Shown: positions 18,179 to 27,715, counted from the first letter of the stretch. The stretch: DNA of 64,000 bases from Richelia intracellularis HH01 (GCF_000350105.1 NZ_CAIY01000027.1:248001-312000); one strand, 5' to 3'. A program made the numbers and translations. Notes: generated from the sequence alone by a model not told the origin.

Positions 18179-19213
18179 ATGATTGTAGTAATGAAAATCG
18201 GCTCCCCAGAAGCAGAAATTGACAGAGTTACTGATGAACTCTGTACTTGGGGCCTGAGTCTGGAGAGGATTATTGGTAAGCATAAAGTGGTTATCGGTCT
18301 AGTTGGTGAAACTACTGATTTAGATCCATTACAAGTTCAGGAATGTAGCCCTTGGATTGAACAGGTATTAAGAGTGGAAGAACCCTATAAGCGGGCTAGT
18401 CGGCAATATCGTCATGGGGAAGCTTCTGAAATAGTAGTAAATACTCCAGAAGGGGACGTAGTGTTTGGAGAACACAAACCCTTGGTTGTAGTTGCTGGTC
18501 CTTGTTCTGTAGAGAATGAGGAGATGATTCTTGAGACAGCAAAATGTGTTAAGGCCTCAGGGGCAAGATTTTTGCGTGGTGGTGCATATAAACCTCGTAC
18601 TTCTCCTTATGCCTTCCAAGGACACGGTGAGAGTGCCTTGGAATTATTGGCAGCAGCTAGTAAGGCTAGTGGTTTAGGTATTATTACAGAAGTAATGGAT
18701 TCTGCTGATTTAGATATTGTAGCTGAGGTTACGGATGTGATCCAGGTAGGATCAAGGAATATGCAGAATTTTTCCTTATTGAAAAAGTTGGGAGCACAAG
18801 AAAAGCCCGTCTTGCTCAAGAGAGGTATGGCTGCAACAATAGAAGATTGGCTGATGGCTGCAGAGTATATTTTAGCTTCAGGAAACTCCAATGTAATTTT
18901 ATGTGAACGGGGAATCCGCACTTTTGATCGCCAATATACTCGTAATACACTTGACTTATCGGCAATTCCAGTATTACGGAATTTAACGCACTTGCCAATT
19001 ATGATCGATCCCAGCCATGGTACAGGTTGGTCATCCTATGTGCCATCTATGGCAAAAGCTGCAATTGCTGCTGGTTGTGATTCTTTAATGATTGAAGTAC
19101 ATCCAAACCCTCCAAAAGCTTTGTCTGATGGCTCTCAATCTTTAACACCAGAGGCCTTCGATGGTTTAATGAAAGAACTTTTAGTAGTGAGCAAAGTCAT
19201 GGGAAAGCTGTGA
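18179..19213 (+). CDS. aroF: 3-deoxy-7-phosphoheptulonate synthase (type I-beta, AroF-like)
   Basis: A 344-residue DAHP synthase that condenses phosphoenolpyruvate and erythrose 4-phosphate, the first step of the shikimate pathway. An N-terminal ferredoxin-like regulatory domain (about 1-80) precedes the barrel, as in Thermotoga and Bacillus enzymes of the beta class. Barrel landmarks are VVVAGPCSVENEEM, FLRGGAYKPRTSPYAFQG, IIMEV-type EVMD, QVGSRNMQNF, LLKRGMAATIEDWL, ERGIRTFD, IMIDPSHGTG and IEVHPNP; the metal and PEP residues lie in these. An upstream TTG at 18143 would add 12 residues, but MIVVMKIGSP at 18179 matches the usual cyanobacterial start. The regulatory domain suggests feedback by aromatic amino acids. 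Confidence 0.95.
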   Translation: MIVVMKIGSPEAEIDRVTDELCTWGLSLERIIGKHKVVIGLVGETTDLDPLQVQECSPWIEQVLRVEEPYKRASRQYRHGEASEIVVNTPEGDVVFGEHKPLVVVAGPCSVENEEMILETAKCVKASGARFLRGGAYKPRTSPYAFQGHGESALELLAAASKASGLGIITEVMDSADLDIVAEVTDVIQVGSRNMQNFSLLKKLGAQEKPVLLKRGMAATIEDWLMAAEYILASGNSNVILCERGIRTFDRQYTRNTLDLSAIPVLRNLTHLPIMIDPSHGTGWSSYVPSMAKAAIAAGCDSLMIEVHPNPPKALSDGSQSLTPEAFDGLMKELLVVSKVMGKL

Positions 19214-19303
19214 TAAACAGAATCTGCTGTATTATAAATATTCCTACAAAAACACTATAACAGTTATCCTGGGCATTGTGTTTTAATGATAAAAATGAAG
19301 TAG

Positions 19304-19323
19304 TTGGGGGACTTTCCCCCCAA
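19304..19323 (+). terminator. Candidate terminator after DAHP synthase
   Basis: A 7-bp stem TTGGGGG with CCCCCAA and a 6-nt loop, 90 nt after the stop codon, in otherwise A+T-rich DNA. No T-run follows directly. Confidence 0.5.
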
Positions 19324-19484
19324 TTGCCCCTAAACTTAAGACCTTAACTCCCTTGATATTTTTAGCATTGACTACTAAAACTTATAAATTTGGAAAGTAG
19401 AGGTTTATATGTTTGGACATTATTCTTAAGTTAAGAGAAATAGAGTACTATCGACACTGAACTTTTTCTTATTCCGTTATTATC

Positions 19485-20372
19485 TCAACGCATCCTCCTA
19501 CGTCTACCGCCAAAACTCCTAGTGGGAGTGCGATTTATAGAGCGGCGGTTACTGCCAAAACCACTATTAGAATTACGTCTTATTATAGGGCTAGACTTAC
19601 CAGAACTTTTCAAATTACTACTACCAAATCCAGAACCAGTACTACGATCACCAGTTTTCTGTCTTTTGGGTGTGCGTATACCTGCAGAAGCGTCAGAGCT
19701 TCTTAAAGAGCCTGTCTTGCGGAAAACGGTACGATTCTTAACCTCTGCCGGAGGCTGATTATAGCGCTGGCGGTAATTATCCACTGCTGCATTATAGCTA
19801 TTACCATAACCACCGTAGCCACTGAGGTTAGCACCTGGCTGATAAACGGGTGGTACATAATATTGTGGTCTAAACAACAAACCACCTAAGGCTTGACCTG
19901 CTAGAGCTCCAGCAAAGGGTGTCCAGAAGTTACTTTCCTGACGTACAACTACAGTTTCTTGTTGTCCAGTTTTAGGATTAATTTTATTCTCAGTAACATT
20001 ATGGACATAATCCAACTTAAAGTCCTCTGTGAGATAGAGCACTGATTGCTCATCATCTACCTTAAGATAGGTTTTTTCACCTTGTTTTATCTGCTCATTT
20101 GTTAGTCTTGCCATTTTTAACTTACTGGAAGTATAAATTGGTGTAGGGCTGTTGAGCAAAAATAATGTATAGTTACCATCGCCATCATTATACCTGGCTT
20201 GTTGTACTGGATACTGACCGCTCCTAATTTGAGTTTGAGGTACTCTTTCTGCCTGGGCACTTCCATTAGTTAAATTACTAGACTCCTGAGCACCACTACA
20301 ACTGACTGTAGTCAGGCATAAAGTCAGCGTTAAAAAAACAACCGTAAACTTTTCTAATATCTTCATCAGCAT
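19485..20372 (-). CDS. Lipoprotein with Arg/Ser-rich C-terminus, unknown function
   Basis: A 295-residue protein when started at the ATG of MLMKILEKF; a start 90 bp further upstream (20462) would bury the signal peptide and is less likely. A hydrophobic stretch ends in a lipobox-like TTVSC (Cys25), so it is probably a secreted lipoprotein. The middle holds a soluble domain (about 50-150), then a Gly- and Pro-rich part with GALAGQALGGLLFRPQYYVPP, followed by a tail very rich in Arg, Ser and Gly and ending SFGGRRRRMR. The basic low-complexity tail could bind nucleic acid or cell-wall polyanions. I do not recognise the family beyond a likely cyanobacterial conserved protein. It converges with DAHP synthase. 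Confidence 0.72.
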   Translation of the reverse strand: MLMKILEKFTVVFLTLTLCLTTVSCSGAQESSNLTNGSAQAERVPQTQIRSGQYPVQQARYNDGDGNYTLFLLNSPTPIYTSSKLKMARLTNEQIKQGEKTYLKVDDEQSVLYLTEDFKLDYVHNVTENKINPKTGQQETVVVRQESNFWTPFAGALAGQALGGLLFRPQYYVPPVYQPGANLSGYGGYGNSYNAAVDNYRQRYNQPPAEVKNRTVFRKTGSLRSSDASAGIRTPKRQKTGDRSTGSGFGSSNLKSSGKSSPIIRRNSNSGFGSNRRSINRTPTRSFGGRRRRMR

Positions 20373-20979
20373 TTTACTATAAATCCCCTTTCTTTTTGAG
20401 CTTAACAATGACCCTATGTCAACAGTCAAGTAGGGGCTACCACACTGCAAAATATTATTCAAAATTACGAGGCAATAACTTATACAGATAATAGCCTAAT
20501 TGAATGAAGTATCTCTTGAATATCTGCTAAAAAATTCTAAAGCCTTCTGCGAACAGAAAATAAATTCTTTTCCTTACAAGTTTTCTGTTACAAGAGGTTT
20601 CACAACTTAGTTAATTAAGTAAGATCCTAAATTTTCTAGCACTTAAAAAATTGACCTAAAACTTCAATCAAGTGTTAGGAATTTTGTATGATATGAATTG
20701 TACTTCATAAAATTCACAGTTTATGTAAGATTAGAAATGACTTTGTATAATTATGAATAGCCCCAATTACTAAATTACAAACCTATAATAGGGTGAATGT
20801 GTATTCTGACAATTATGTTAGGGATTCAGATAATTATTCAACTATTATTTCTATGTTATTACAGTATGAAATAATTACAAGTAATACATTGGTTACAGAA
20901 TTATAATTTAACCCCTTATTGATTCTCAAAAAATCTCATCAGACTTCATTCTCTTATCTCCTAATCGATGAGAATAACT
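20373..20979. other. Gene-free stretch
   Basis: About 600 bp upstream of the lipoprotein gene and downstream of the DUF1517 gene, both leftward. I see no convincing frame and no strong hairpin. Confidence 0.45.
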
Positions 20980-21570
20980 TTATAAGGGTATCAATTCAGG
21001 ATAATACTGAATTAACTGATCGTTGGTAAGATCATCCCCAAATTGAGCAGGGGAAAAGTGAATTTGGATGGCCTGGAGTAGATGATTATAATGTAAATTA
21101 ATAATGGCTTTAAGACCCTTTTTAAGGGCTGTAGTATCGGCTATACTTGTTTCTAGATCTTCTACTTCTCCTTTATAAGCTACTGTAATCATTACTACTA
21201 CATTACGAGTTACCGGAAGGGATAAAGGATATTTATCATCTGCTTCAATATAGCTTGAACTGCTCAGATAACGTTCAGCAGAATCAGTAAATATTTCATT
21301 TACATAATCTCCAGCATCTCCTTCGTCCCAAAATACATCTCCTTCATTGGCAGCAGATAGCCAGTTTTCATCGTATTGTAGTAGTGTCTGACACACTTCT
21401 ACTAATTCTTCTCCCAAAATATCCAAATTACCATCTGCATTGATTGCCTTACGAGCCACATCATTTAACACTCCCAAAATTGGAGCAATATCAGGGCCAG
21501 TTAAATGTACAAATAACCTGCAGACTACATAACGGGTATATCCCATCATTTTATTAAATGCGTTCCGCAT
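20980..21570 (-). CDS. DUF1517 family protein
   Basis: A 196-residue protein that I assign to DUF1517, a family of cyanobacteria and plastids. Recognisable parts are the N-terminal RNAFNKMMGYTRYVVCRLFVHL, the acidic central region (DENWLSAANEGDVFWDEGDAGD), and VTRNVVVMITVAYKG, which is characteristic. Many family members have N-terminal signal or membrane segments; this one lacks an evident signal peptide and starts directly in the conserved part, so it may be the short soluble form. No catalytic motif is seen and the role is unknown. Start ATG at 21570. Long spacers flank it. Confidence 0.78.
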   Translation of the reverse strand: MRNAFNKMMGYTRYVVCRLFVHLTGPDIAPILGVLNDVARKAINADGNLDILGEELVEVCQTLLQYDENWLSAANEGDVFWDEGDAGDYVNEIFTDSAERYLSSSSYIEADDKYPLSLPVTRNVVVMITVAYKGEVEDLETSIADTTALKKGLKAIINLHYNHLLQAIQIHFSPAQFGDDLTNDQLIQYYPELIPL

Positions 21571-22953
21571 ATTTTACTCCTAAACAATCACATTCATTAC
21601 AGCAGTGGTATATTGCATTATCTTTGTGCAACATACTCACCTTAACCAAGGTATTTTTCTAAGATAACCCCTATGCACCCTTTTATAGGTTACTTGCCTT
21701 TATAAAGCGCATACCATTTGTAAAAATACGAGACCATTATCTAATAATTTTCTCCTTTTATTGGTTGCTTATTAACAGCCTGAATTATATGAAGCACGGG
21801 GATTATCCTTATGTACTCACTTAATTACCTAGATAGTATTATCTTTTAAGTAAAAAAATAAAGATAAAAGAGATAATAACTTATGGTGTATTTCCTGGTG
21901 TTGTTCATAGGACAGATATACGAAATTACTCATCCATATCATATATGTCTTTTAGTTTAATTATCGTCTCTGATTCTGGTTTTCACACCTCAAATACATC
22001 TGCTGCATACAAACAGATTCAGGTTTTTTCTGAATGTCTTATTTACTTCCCTGATTTGTATTTTAGTATTTTCTTATTATGATCTTATTATTATATAATC
22101 TAATTGTTCATATAATACTTATTTTTCCATGACAAGTAATTATCTACTCCAATTACTCTATTACTAACATTCCTAATGCTTTACTGTCTAGATAGACTAG
22201 CAGATATTTTTCAAAACTTGTAATATTTTCCACAGTATGTAACTCCTTATTAGTAATGTTCCTCCTCAACATTAATACTTGCAATAACTACTAAATATAT
22301 AAAACTATAGTGATAATAAAAACAAAATATAATATTTTGCAGGAGGGGTAAAATTAAATATTTATTCTTTTCTTTTTATAATAACTCTATTGATATATAA
22401 GTATTTTGCTGAAAGTCTAAATTACGACATACAGATAAACTCATTGTAAGTGGCTTATGATGAAAATTGAGAGACAGGATACTCACCATTTTCATGAGTC
22501 TGCATTCAGAATGATTGATGCTATAAAATTATGTTTAACTATAGCCTTAGTTTCCAAGAATACCTTGAGTTGTTGAGGAGTATATTCGAAATTATCAATA
22601 GTTTGTAACTATAGTTAAATACAAGTCTGGCAATATTACTAACCAACAAAAATACTCTGATTATGGAGATTGCAATTACTTCATTTTCACATCTTGAAAT
22701 TTAAATCAGATAACTATCCGTATGATAGATATCTGATATTATTTGTGTAATAAATGTGTTTTTTTATTTAGAAATAAAGTACAATTACTGATGTGATTCT
22801 TCCATATTTCCCATAACCTTAGTCAAAATATATTTTGACTAAGGTTATGATGGGATTGCTAGGCAACACATATTTCATAATATGGCCTGCCATAACAACA
22901 AGTTTTTTTAATTCTTACAGACAATTCTTCAAGGAATAATTCAATTGGGTTAA
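21571..22953. other. Long gene-free stretch with a perfect palindrome
   Basis: About 1.4 kb between the divergent DUF1517 and coiled-coil loci, extremely A+T-rich. No gene is supported. It contains a perfect 38-bp palindrome at 22812-22849 and a small inverted repeat CAAAATA/TATTTTG at 22323-22339. Confidence 0.5.
22812..22849. repeat. Perfect 38-bp palindrome without loop
   Basis: Arms of 19 bp (22812-22830 and 22831-22849) are exact reverse complements with no spacer; the left arm begins CATAACCTTAGTC. It lies in a gene-free region about 140 bp before the leader of the coiled-coil gene. There is no T-run on either side. Confidence 0.95.
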
Positions 22954-23049
22954 ATGAAAATACTTACTCCTGAGTATCTTCCTGGTTCTGCTTTAAGGAA
23001 CCAGTGGGGGCATGAACCTTGGATTTCATGTAAGTCTAGTTGTACGTAA
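22954..23049 (+). CDS. Possible 31-residue peptide with Trp and Cys
   Basis: An ATG-initiated frame of 31 codons. The peptide starts MKILTPEYLPGS, has two Trp residues and a C-terminal segment WISCKSSCT with two Cys. The DNA is clearly richer in G+C (22980-23030) than the surrounding spacer, and the codons avoid the A/T-only residues (Lys, Asn, Ile, Phe) that chance frames here favour. AAGGA lies about 20 nt before the ATG, further than usual. The same DNA can fold into hairpins (22982-23004), so it may instead be a structured leader of the downstream gene. No peptide-modifying enzyme is nearby. I do not recognise it. Confidence 0.3.
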   Translation: MKILTPEYLPGSALRNQWGHEPWISCKSSCT

Positions 23050-23078
23050 CATTCATTAATGATTGATGACTTTTGTTC

Positions 23079-23101
23079 GACAAAACAAATATTGTTTTGT
23101 C
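23079..23101 (+). repeat. Inverted repeat between short frames and coiled-coil gene
   Basis: A perfect 10-bp stem GACAAAACAA/TTGTTTTGTC with a 3-nt loop ATA. It could terminate a short transcript from the preceding peptide frame or form part of the 5' leader of the coiled-coil gene. Confidence 0.6.
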
Positions 23102-23185
23102 AGGTGGAATTTGAGAAGACAACATATATGAGTGGTTTAACAGAAGTTGCTGCCGTTCAATTATTAGCTAGTGGGTGACGAAATA

Positions 23186-24706
23186 ATGAGTGAAGCAGAA
23201 AACCCAAATCACAAAGCTGTGAATGAGTCGTTAAATGCTCTAAATTCACCATTATCCAAGCAGGTGTGTCCCTTCTATTATGTGAAGTTCCAGCAGCCAA
23301 TGGTAAATTCCCAACAACCGCCGGCATTGGGAATGAATGATGATAATGAACCATTAACTATAGACATCTCGGCAAATAAGGGTATATCTAAAACTTGCTG
23401 GTTTGTAGAAACAGATAGAGAAAAGCAAGGCTTATCTGATGGTGAATCCCAAAAATCTCTGGAATTGAACACAAAATTGTGTGGAGAGGATAATGACTTA
23501 TATCAACAATTGAAAGAGCTTAAACAGGCTCTAGCTAACACTGAAGAATCTTTACAATTGCAAAAGAAACGTTCCTGTATCACAGAGTCACTATTTGTTC
23601 AACAAACCCAAGAATTGAGTGTAGCACAAAATCAAATAAAAACTCTATGTACCGATTTAGACATGGCGGTAGAAGCAGTACAAAATGCAAAACGTCAAGA
23701 AGATTTAGCGAGGAATTATAAGATGCATTTAGAGCTGAGCCAACAACGTCTGGCTCAATTGGAAAGGGAATGTACCACGATGCAGGCAAACTATGATGAG
23801 CAATCTCACCAACTACTGCAATCAGAAAATAACTGCCGGGAATTGCGTGCCAGGTTAATGCGGCAACAACGTCAAACACTTCAATTCAAGGCAGCATTAG
23901 AAAAATGCTTAGATGTATCTGTACCTACCACGGATTTCCTAGAGGATATAAATAGTGAAGTCTTTGAACATAATACTAATATTTCTCAATTAGCTAAGAC
24001 ATTATTATTCCATACCCAACCGATTCAACCATGGTCTGCCAATACTGAATCTGTTGCTGATGATTTAGAGCATACTTGGGAAGAATTATATTTATCATCG
24101 GATGAAGGGAGAGTTGAAACTACTCCAGTACAATCCTTACACTCTTACTGTGAGACCACATTATCATCTTCAGTATTTGAAGAGTGTCCTGCAGAGGATA
24201 GTAAATCTAATATTGTTTCAGAAAATAACATTATAGGGAACCAAGCATGGGGTGAGAAATTAGACTTTGCAATCCAAACTTTATTAGAGCATCAAAATCC
24301 GTCTAACCTTTCTGCATCAGAAATTGAAGCAATTACTTCATTAGAATCTAATTCTTCATCAACTTATAATATCCATTTAAGTCCTGAATATGAGGAAAGA
24401 AGTGATGCCCAGTCAATAGTAGAAGCTAGGGAAATGAGGAAATCAATTTTACCTGCTATTGAAAACGCAGATAATTATTCCGTTACAACAATTGTTGAGC
24501 CTTCGGAATTGCCAATTACTGAAGATTATTGGTCAGATGTGCCACTAGTCTCTCCTTCAGATGTATTGGGGAATAGCAACTCTGATAATTCTTGGAATAA
24601 TTATGATGAAGAAAAGGTTTCCCCATCACCAGTAGTTTACCCCCAACGTCCTCCTAAAGGGAGGAAATCTTTTGCATCGGTAGAGCTACCGAATTTCCCT
24701 TCTTAA
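23186..24706 (+). CDS. Coiled-coil protein, unknown function
   Basis: A 506-residue protein with no signal peptide or membrane segment. After a polar, Pro/Asn-rich head, residues from about 105 to 240 form a long heptad-like coiled coil rich in Gln, Glu and Leu (LYQQLKELKQALANTEESL through RARLMRQQRQTLQFKAALEK). The C-terminal half is acidic, Ser-rich and probably disordered, ending with a basic patch RPPKGRKSFASVELPNFPS that could be a docking motif. The layout suggests a scaffold or cell-structure protein, but I do not recognise the family. ATG at 23186 is preferred; a GTG at 23171 would add five residues. A 16-codon ATG frame at 23128-23178 ends just before this start. It converges with the dciA-like gene. 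Confidence 0.75.
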   Translation: MSEAENPNHKAVNESLNALNSPLSKQVCPFYYVKFQQPMVNSQQPPALGMNDDNEPLTIDISANKGISKTCWFVETDREKQGLSDGESQKSLELNTKLCGEDNDLYQQLKELKQALANTEESLQLQKKRSCITESLFVQQTQELSVAQNQIKTLCTDLDMAVEAVQNAKRQEDLARNYKMHLELSQQRLAQLERECTTMQANYDEQSHQLLQSENNCRELRARLMRQQRQTLQFKAALEKCLDVSVPTTDFLEDINSEVFEHNTNISQLAKTLLFHTQPIQPWSANTESVADDLEHTWEELYLSSDEGRVETTPVQSLHSYCETTLSSSVFEECPAEDSKSNIVSENNIIGNQAWGEKLDFAIQTLLEHQNPSNLSASEIEAITSLESNSSSTYNIHLSPEYEERSDAQSIVEAREMRKSILPAIENADNYSVTTIVEPSELPITEDYWSDVPLVSPSDVLGNSNSDNSWNNYDEEKVSPSPVVYPQRPPKGRKSFASVELPNFPS

Positions 24707-24743
24707 AAATCTGCGGAATAAACAGTTTGAATTAACAATCATG

Positions 24744-25301
24744 TCATCGAAATTCTTTAGCTGCACAAAGAGAACAGACTTGCCAACGCCTTATTTCCCC
24801 TGGGGGGGTAGGGCATTGACACTTGGGGCACAAAGGTATAAATTGTGAACGTTTATCAGTTAATTTTTTCCAATTGGTAAAAGCTTCATTGATACTTGTT
24901 TTTTCTTGATGATTGCAATCAGAAATATTAATGGTCTCAATATAACTAGGATGTTCCTGGGGTAGGTTGTTGTTGCTATAATCACGGGTCTGGTTAGCTT
25001 GATTTTGATTGTGCTGCCAAGAGCCGGTGGAAAAATGAATATCTTGCAAAGGAGAAGGTAAAATAGAATTGATTTTCACTAATAACCTTTTGCGTTCGAA
25101 AGTGAGGTTTTGAGACCAAACGGCACTATAGGTAGCAACCCGCAATACTCCCCTTTTTATTGACGTTGGCTGAGTATGTGCTGCAACAACTTCCCCTACG
25201 ATTTTCTCCCATGCAACTAGCAGGATTTGTAAAGGCTCTTCTGCCAGTTTCGTCTGGATTTGCAAACATCCTAAAATATCATTAACCGATTGCCAAGACA
25301 T
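24744..25301 (-). CDS. DciA-like DUF721 protein with C-terminal zinc ribbon
   Basis: A 185-residue protein. Residues about 1-95 form the DUF721 domain (SVNDILGCLQI, WEKIVGEVVAAHTQP, RGVLRVATYSAVWSQNLTFER), the domain of DciA, the ancestral loader of the DnaB replicative helicase. A Gln/Asn-rich linker leads to a C-terminal zinc-ribbon with Cys158, Cys161, Cys163, Cys176 and Cys179 (CPKC...CSLC). The extra zinc ribbon is seen in cyanobacterial versions and could bind DNA or DnaB; that is inference. It would act in replication initiation in the cytoplasm. Start ATG at 25301 gives the expected MSWQSVNDIL. It is transcribed away from the SPOR-like gene. Confidence 0.85.
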   Translation of the reverse strand: MSWQSVNDILGCLQIQTKLAEEPLQILLVAWEKIVGEVVAAHTQPTSIKRGVLRVATYSAVWSQNLTFERKRLLVKINSILPSPLQDIHFSTGSWQHNQNQANQTRDYSNNNLPQEHPSYIETINISDCNHQEKTSINEAFTNWKKLTDKRSQFIPLCPKCQCPTPPGEIRRWQVCSLCAAKEFR

Positions 25302-25653
25302 TATATTTGTGTAATTACCTTAATTAAGCAATGAAGTTATTAGTTATTGACATCAATATTGTTTCATTGGAAATGGAGAAGAAAAAATATTCAACAATTA
25401 GTAAACTCTACTGGAAATAACTCAATTGCCTTTGATACATACTCTATAAATAGGTAAAACTTTGATTTTTCCGATAAATCTCAGTAAAAGTTGACTAGCA
25501 ACCTGAGAAATGGAGAAAAGAATGTTAGACTCACTTACATCACGAAAGAATTAAGTTATATGAAGTAAAAAATTTAAATCTTAGAATTTAAATTTTTTTG
25601 ACCCTATTGTACATTTTGTTTACCCAGAAGTTAAGCCGAAAGTTAGGTAGGCA
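25302..25653. other. Divergent promoter region with A/T hairpin
   Basis: About 350 bp between the divergent dciA-like and SPOR-like genes. It holds an all-A/T 13-bp inverted repeat at 25567-25598 with a 6-nt loop. No gene is supported. Confidence 0.5.
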
Positions 25654-26808
25654 ATGAGCGAACACCCCAGATCAAATCCCAATAATTCATCTCCTAAAAG
25701 CACCGCAATTATATTGAATCCAATTCTTGCCCAGGCATTGGCAAGCCTAGAAGTGCAACTAGATGGAGAATTAGCCCGTTATAGACGTACTAGAATTGGT
25801 TCTAGAACACCAAACCCTCCTCGTATAGTTAACTCTACCAGCAAGCAATCATTGGGATTAAAATCATTTAGTCCCATAGTAGATCCCAGTAATTCATTAG
25901 CCATAACAGAAAGTAAAACTGATACATCTGCAAGCATAGCAAAAACAAAGGAAATAAGGGAAGTCTGTAAACAAAACCAGTCGACTAAAACAGCAAAAAC
26001 TCCCAATGCATATTCATCTGGTAATATTGCTCCTGCAGATGCGAAAGGTGATGTTAATATCAGTGCTGCAGACGCCAGAAAATACTTTATAGAACCAGAA
26101 GATTGTTTAGAATATTCTGGGGCACCTTTGCATAGTTTGATGGAAGAGCAAAAACAAACAACAACCCAGAGCAAAAATAAAAATGATATTAGCATACTAA
26201 TGCTAATATCCAATTTGGGTATTGGTTGCATGTTGTTGCTACTATCTGCCGTGGCCATTGTCTATTTGGTAATCAACCGGAGAATCTGGCCCCAAATTAA
26301 CTTCATTAGGTTACTTCAGAATCAACTGCCTGAAATTACAGACACAAGAGTAAGTAATTCAAATATTACAAACCAAAAACAAACTCCTAGTTATCCAATA
26401 CGTCAATACCCGAATTTAGCAGTACAAGATGTACCAGAGGTTGATAAGCCTAGAAATGTAGTGGGATTAAACCCTAAAACTGAGAATAACACTGTTGTCG
26501 TTCCCATACAGACATTTGAAAAATCAACCCCCAAATCTAAAGTTACTTCTACTCCAAAAACTTTTCCTGCAGCCTCCCATTTATCATTAGCTATTAAACC
26601 TTCATCTGATGGTTTTTACCACATTGTGACTGAGAACCAGAGTAATAATATCCTAACCAAAGCGAAGACAATTGTTGGAGATGCTTACCTATCAAATAAT
26701 AAGAAAATTATTTATTTAGGTGCTGTTAAGACTAAAGCTAGAGCAGAGAAACTACTAAAACAATTAAAAGCTCAAGGTCTTATTAATGCCACAATTAAGC
26801 AGCCTTAA
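25654..26808 (+). CDS. Membrane protein with C-terminal SPOR-like domain
   Basis: A 384-residue protein with a cytoplasmic low-complexity N-terminal part (1-180, Ser/Thr/Asn-rich, with a possible conserved patch ILNPILAQALASLEVQLDGELARYRR at about 20-45), one transmembrane helix at about 181-207 (LMLISNLGIGCMLLLLSAVA), a disordered periplasmic linker, and a C-terminal domain at about 320-384. The last part, FYHIVTENQ ... KKIIYLGAVKTKARAEKLLKQLKAQG, has the layout of a SPOR-type repeat, which in other proteins binds denuded septal peptidoglycan. A type II membrane protein of the cell envelope or division site is therefore plausible. Exact family not recognised. Confidence 0.75.
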   Translation: MSEHPRSNPNNSSPKSTAIILNPILAQALASLEVQLDGELARYRRTRIGSRTPNPPRIVNSTSKQSLGLKSFSPIVDPSNSLAITESKTDTSASIAKTKEIREVCKQNQSTKTAKTPNAYSSGNIAPADAKGDVNISAADARKYFIEPEDCLEYSGAPLHSLMEEQKQTTTQSKNKNDISILMLISNLGIGCMLLLLSAVAIVYLVINRRIWPQINFIRLLQNQLPEITDTRVSNSNITNQKQTPSYPIRQYPNLAVQDVPEVDKPRNVVGLNPKTENNTVVVPIQTFEKSTPKSKVTSTPKTFPAASHLSLAIKPSSDGFYHIVTENQSNNILTKAKTIVGDAYLSNNKKIIYLGAVKTKARAEKLLKQLKAQGLINATIKQP

Positions 26809-26968
26809 GCTTTAGAATAGGGCAATTTAGGTGATAATAAGAGCATTAAGATTTGAGTAGGGATGGGGAAAAAGTGAAAAAACAAATATAAGTAATTTAA
26901 CCTCCACCCTTCACATTTAAAATCCATAATCGAATAGATGATTGAAGAATATTAATGGAGGGTTTGAC

Positions 26969-27655
26969 ATGAGTCTAATCGACCGTATCCTGCGGGTAAT
27001 TCGTGCAAACTTTAACAGTTTAGTTTCAAATGCTGAAGATCCGGAGAAAATTCTTGAGCAAAATATGATGGAAATGCAGGAGTATTTGATGCAATTACGG
27101 CAGGCGATTGCAGCTGCAATCGCAAATCGAAGACGAACAGAACGCCATGCAAATCAAGCTCAGTCTCATTCTGAAGAGTGGTATCGCCGAGCCAAACTAG
27201 CTGTAAATCAGGGTAGTGAAAACTTAGCTAGGGAAGCACTCACCAAGCGTAAAGAATATCAGGAAGCCACAACCACTTTGTTAAAACAGGTAGATGAGCA
27301 AAATGAGGTGGTAGCAATGCTGAGAAATAATATGCGAGCCTTGGAGTTGAAAATCTCCGACATGAAAACCAGAAAAGATATGTTTATTGCCCGTATCCGT
27401 TCTGCTGAGACTTCTGCAAAACTCCAGGAGATACTCAATGGAGTCAGAGAAATAGGTAGCCTGAGTGCTTTCGAACGGATGGAAGACAAAATTTTGCATT
27501 TGGAATCGCAACAAGAAGTAATGCCTGTAAGTAGTACCACAATTGATACTTTAGAAGATAGCAGTAATATTAACGGAGAACTCACAAATATAAAAATGCA
27601 GCCAAAATATATAGGATATCCAGAATCAAAACAATTACCAAAGAACGATAATTAA
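26969..27655 (+). CDS. PspA/IM30 family protein (short form)
   Basis: A 228-residue member of the PspA/Vipp1 (ESCRT-III-like) family, predicted to be almost wholly alpha-helical with coiled coils and to bind membranes as rings or rods. It begins MSLIDRILRVIRANFNSLVSNAEDPEKILEQ, including the amphipathic helix and the EDPEK motif shared with its neighbour. It lacks the longer C-terminal helix of the downstream copy, so it is the PspA-like partner. An upstream ATG at 26942 would add nine residues, but ATG 26969 has the strong ribosome site GGAGGG (26957-26962) six bases before it. The gene is followed by a hairpin and then by the vipp1-like gene, 253 bp on. Confidence 0.88.
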   Translation: MSLIDRILRVIRANFNSLVSNAEDPEKILEQNMMEMQEYLMQLRQAIAAAIANRRRTERHANQAQSHSEEWYRRAKLAVNQGSENLAREALTKRKEYQEATTTLLKQVDEQNEVVAMLRNNMRALELKISDMKTRKDMFIARIRSAETSAKLQEILNGVREIGSLSAFERMEDKILHLESQQEVMPVSSTTIDTLEDSSNINGELTNIKMQPKYIGYPESKQLPKNDN

Positions 27656-27715
27656 TACGGCCAGGAAATTATTTGTATGTACTAGTATAAATGGAATTTA
27701 CCTTCTCCTCTTTAA

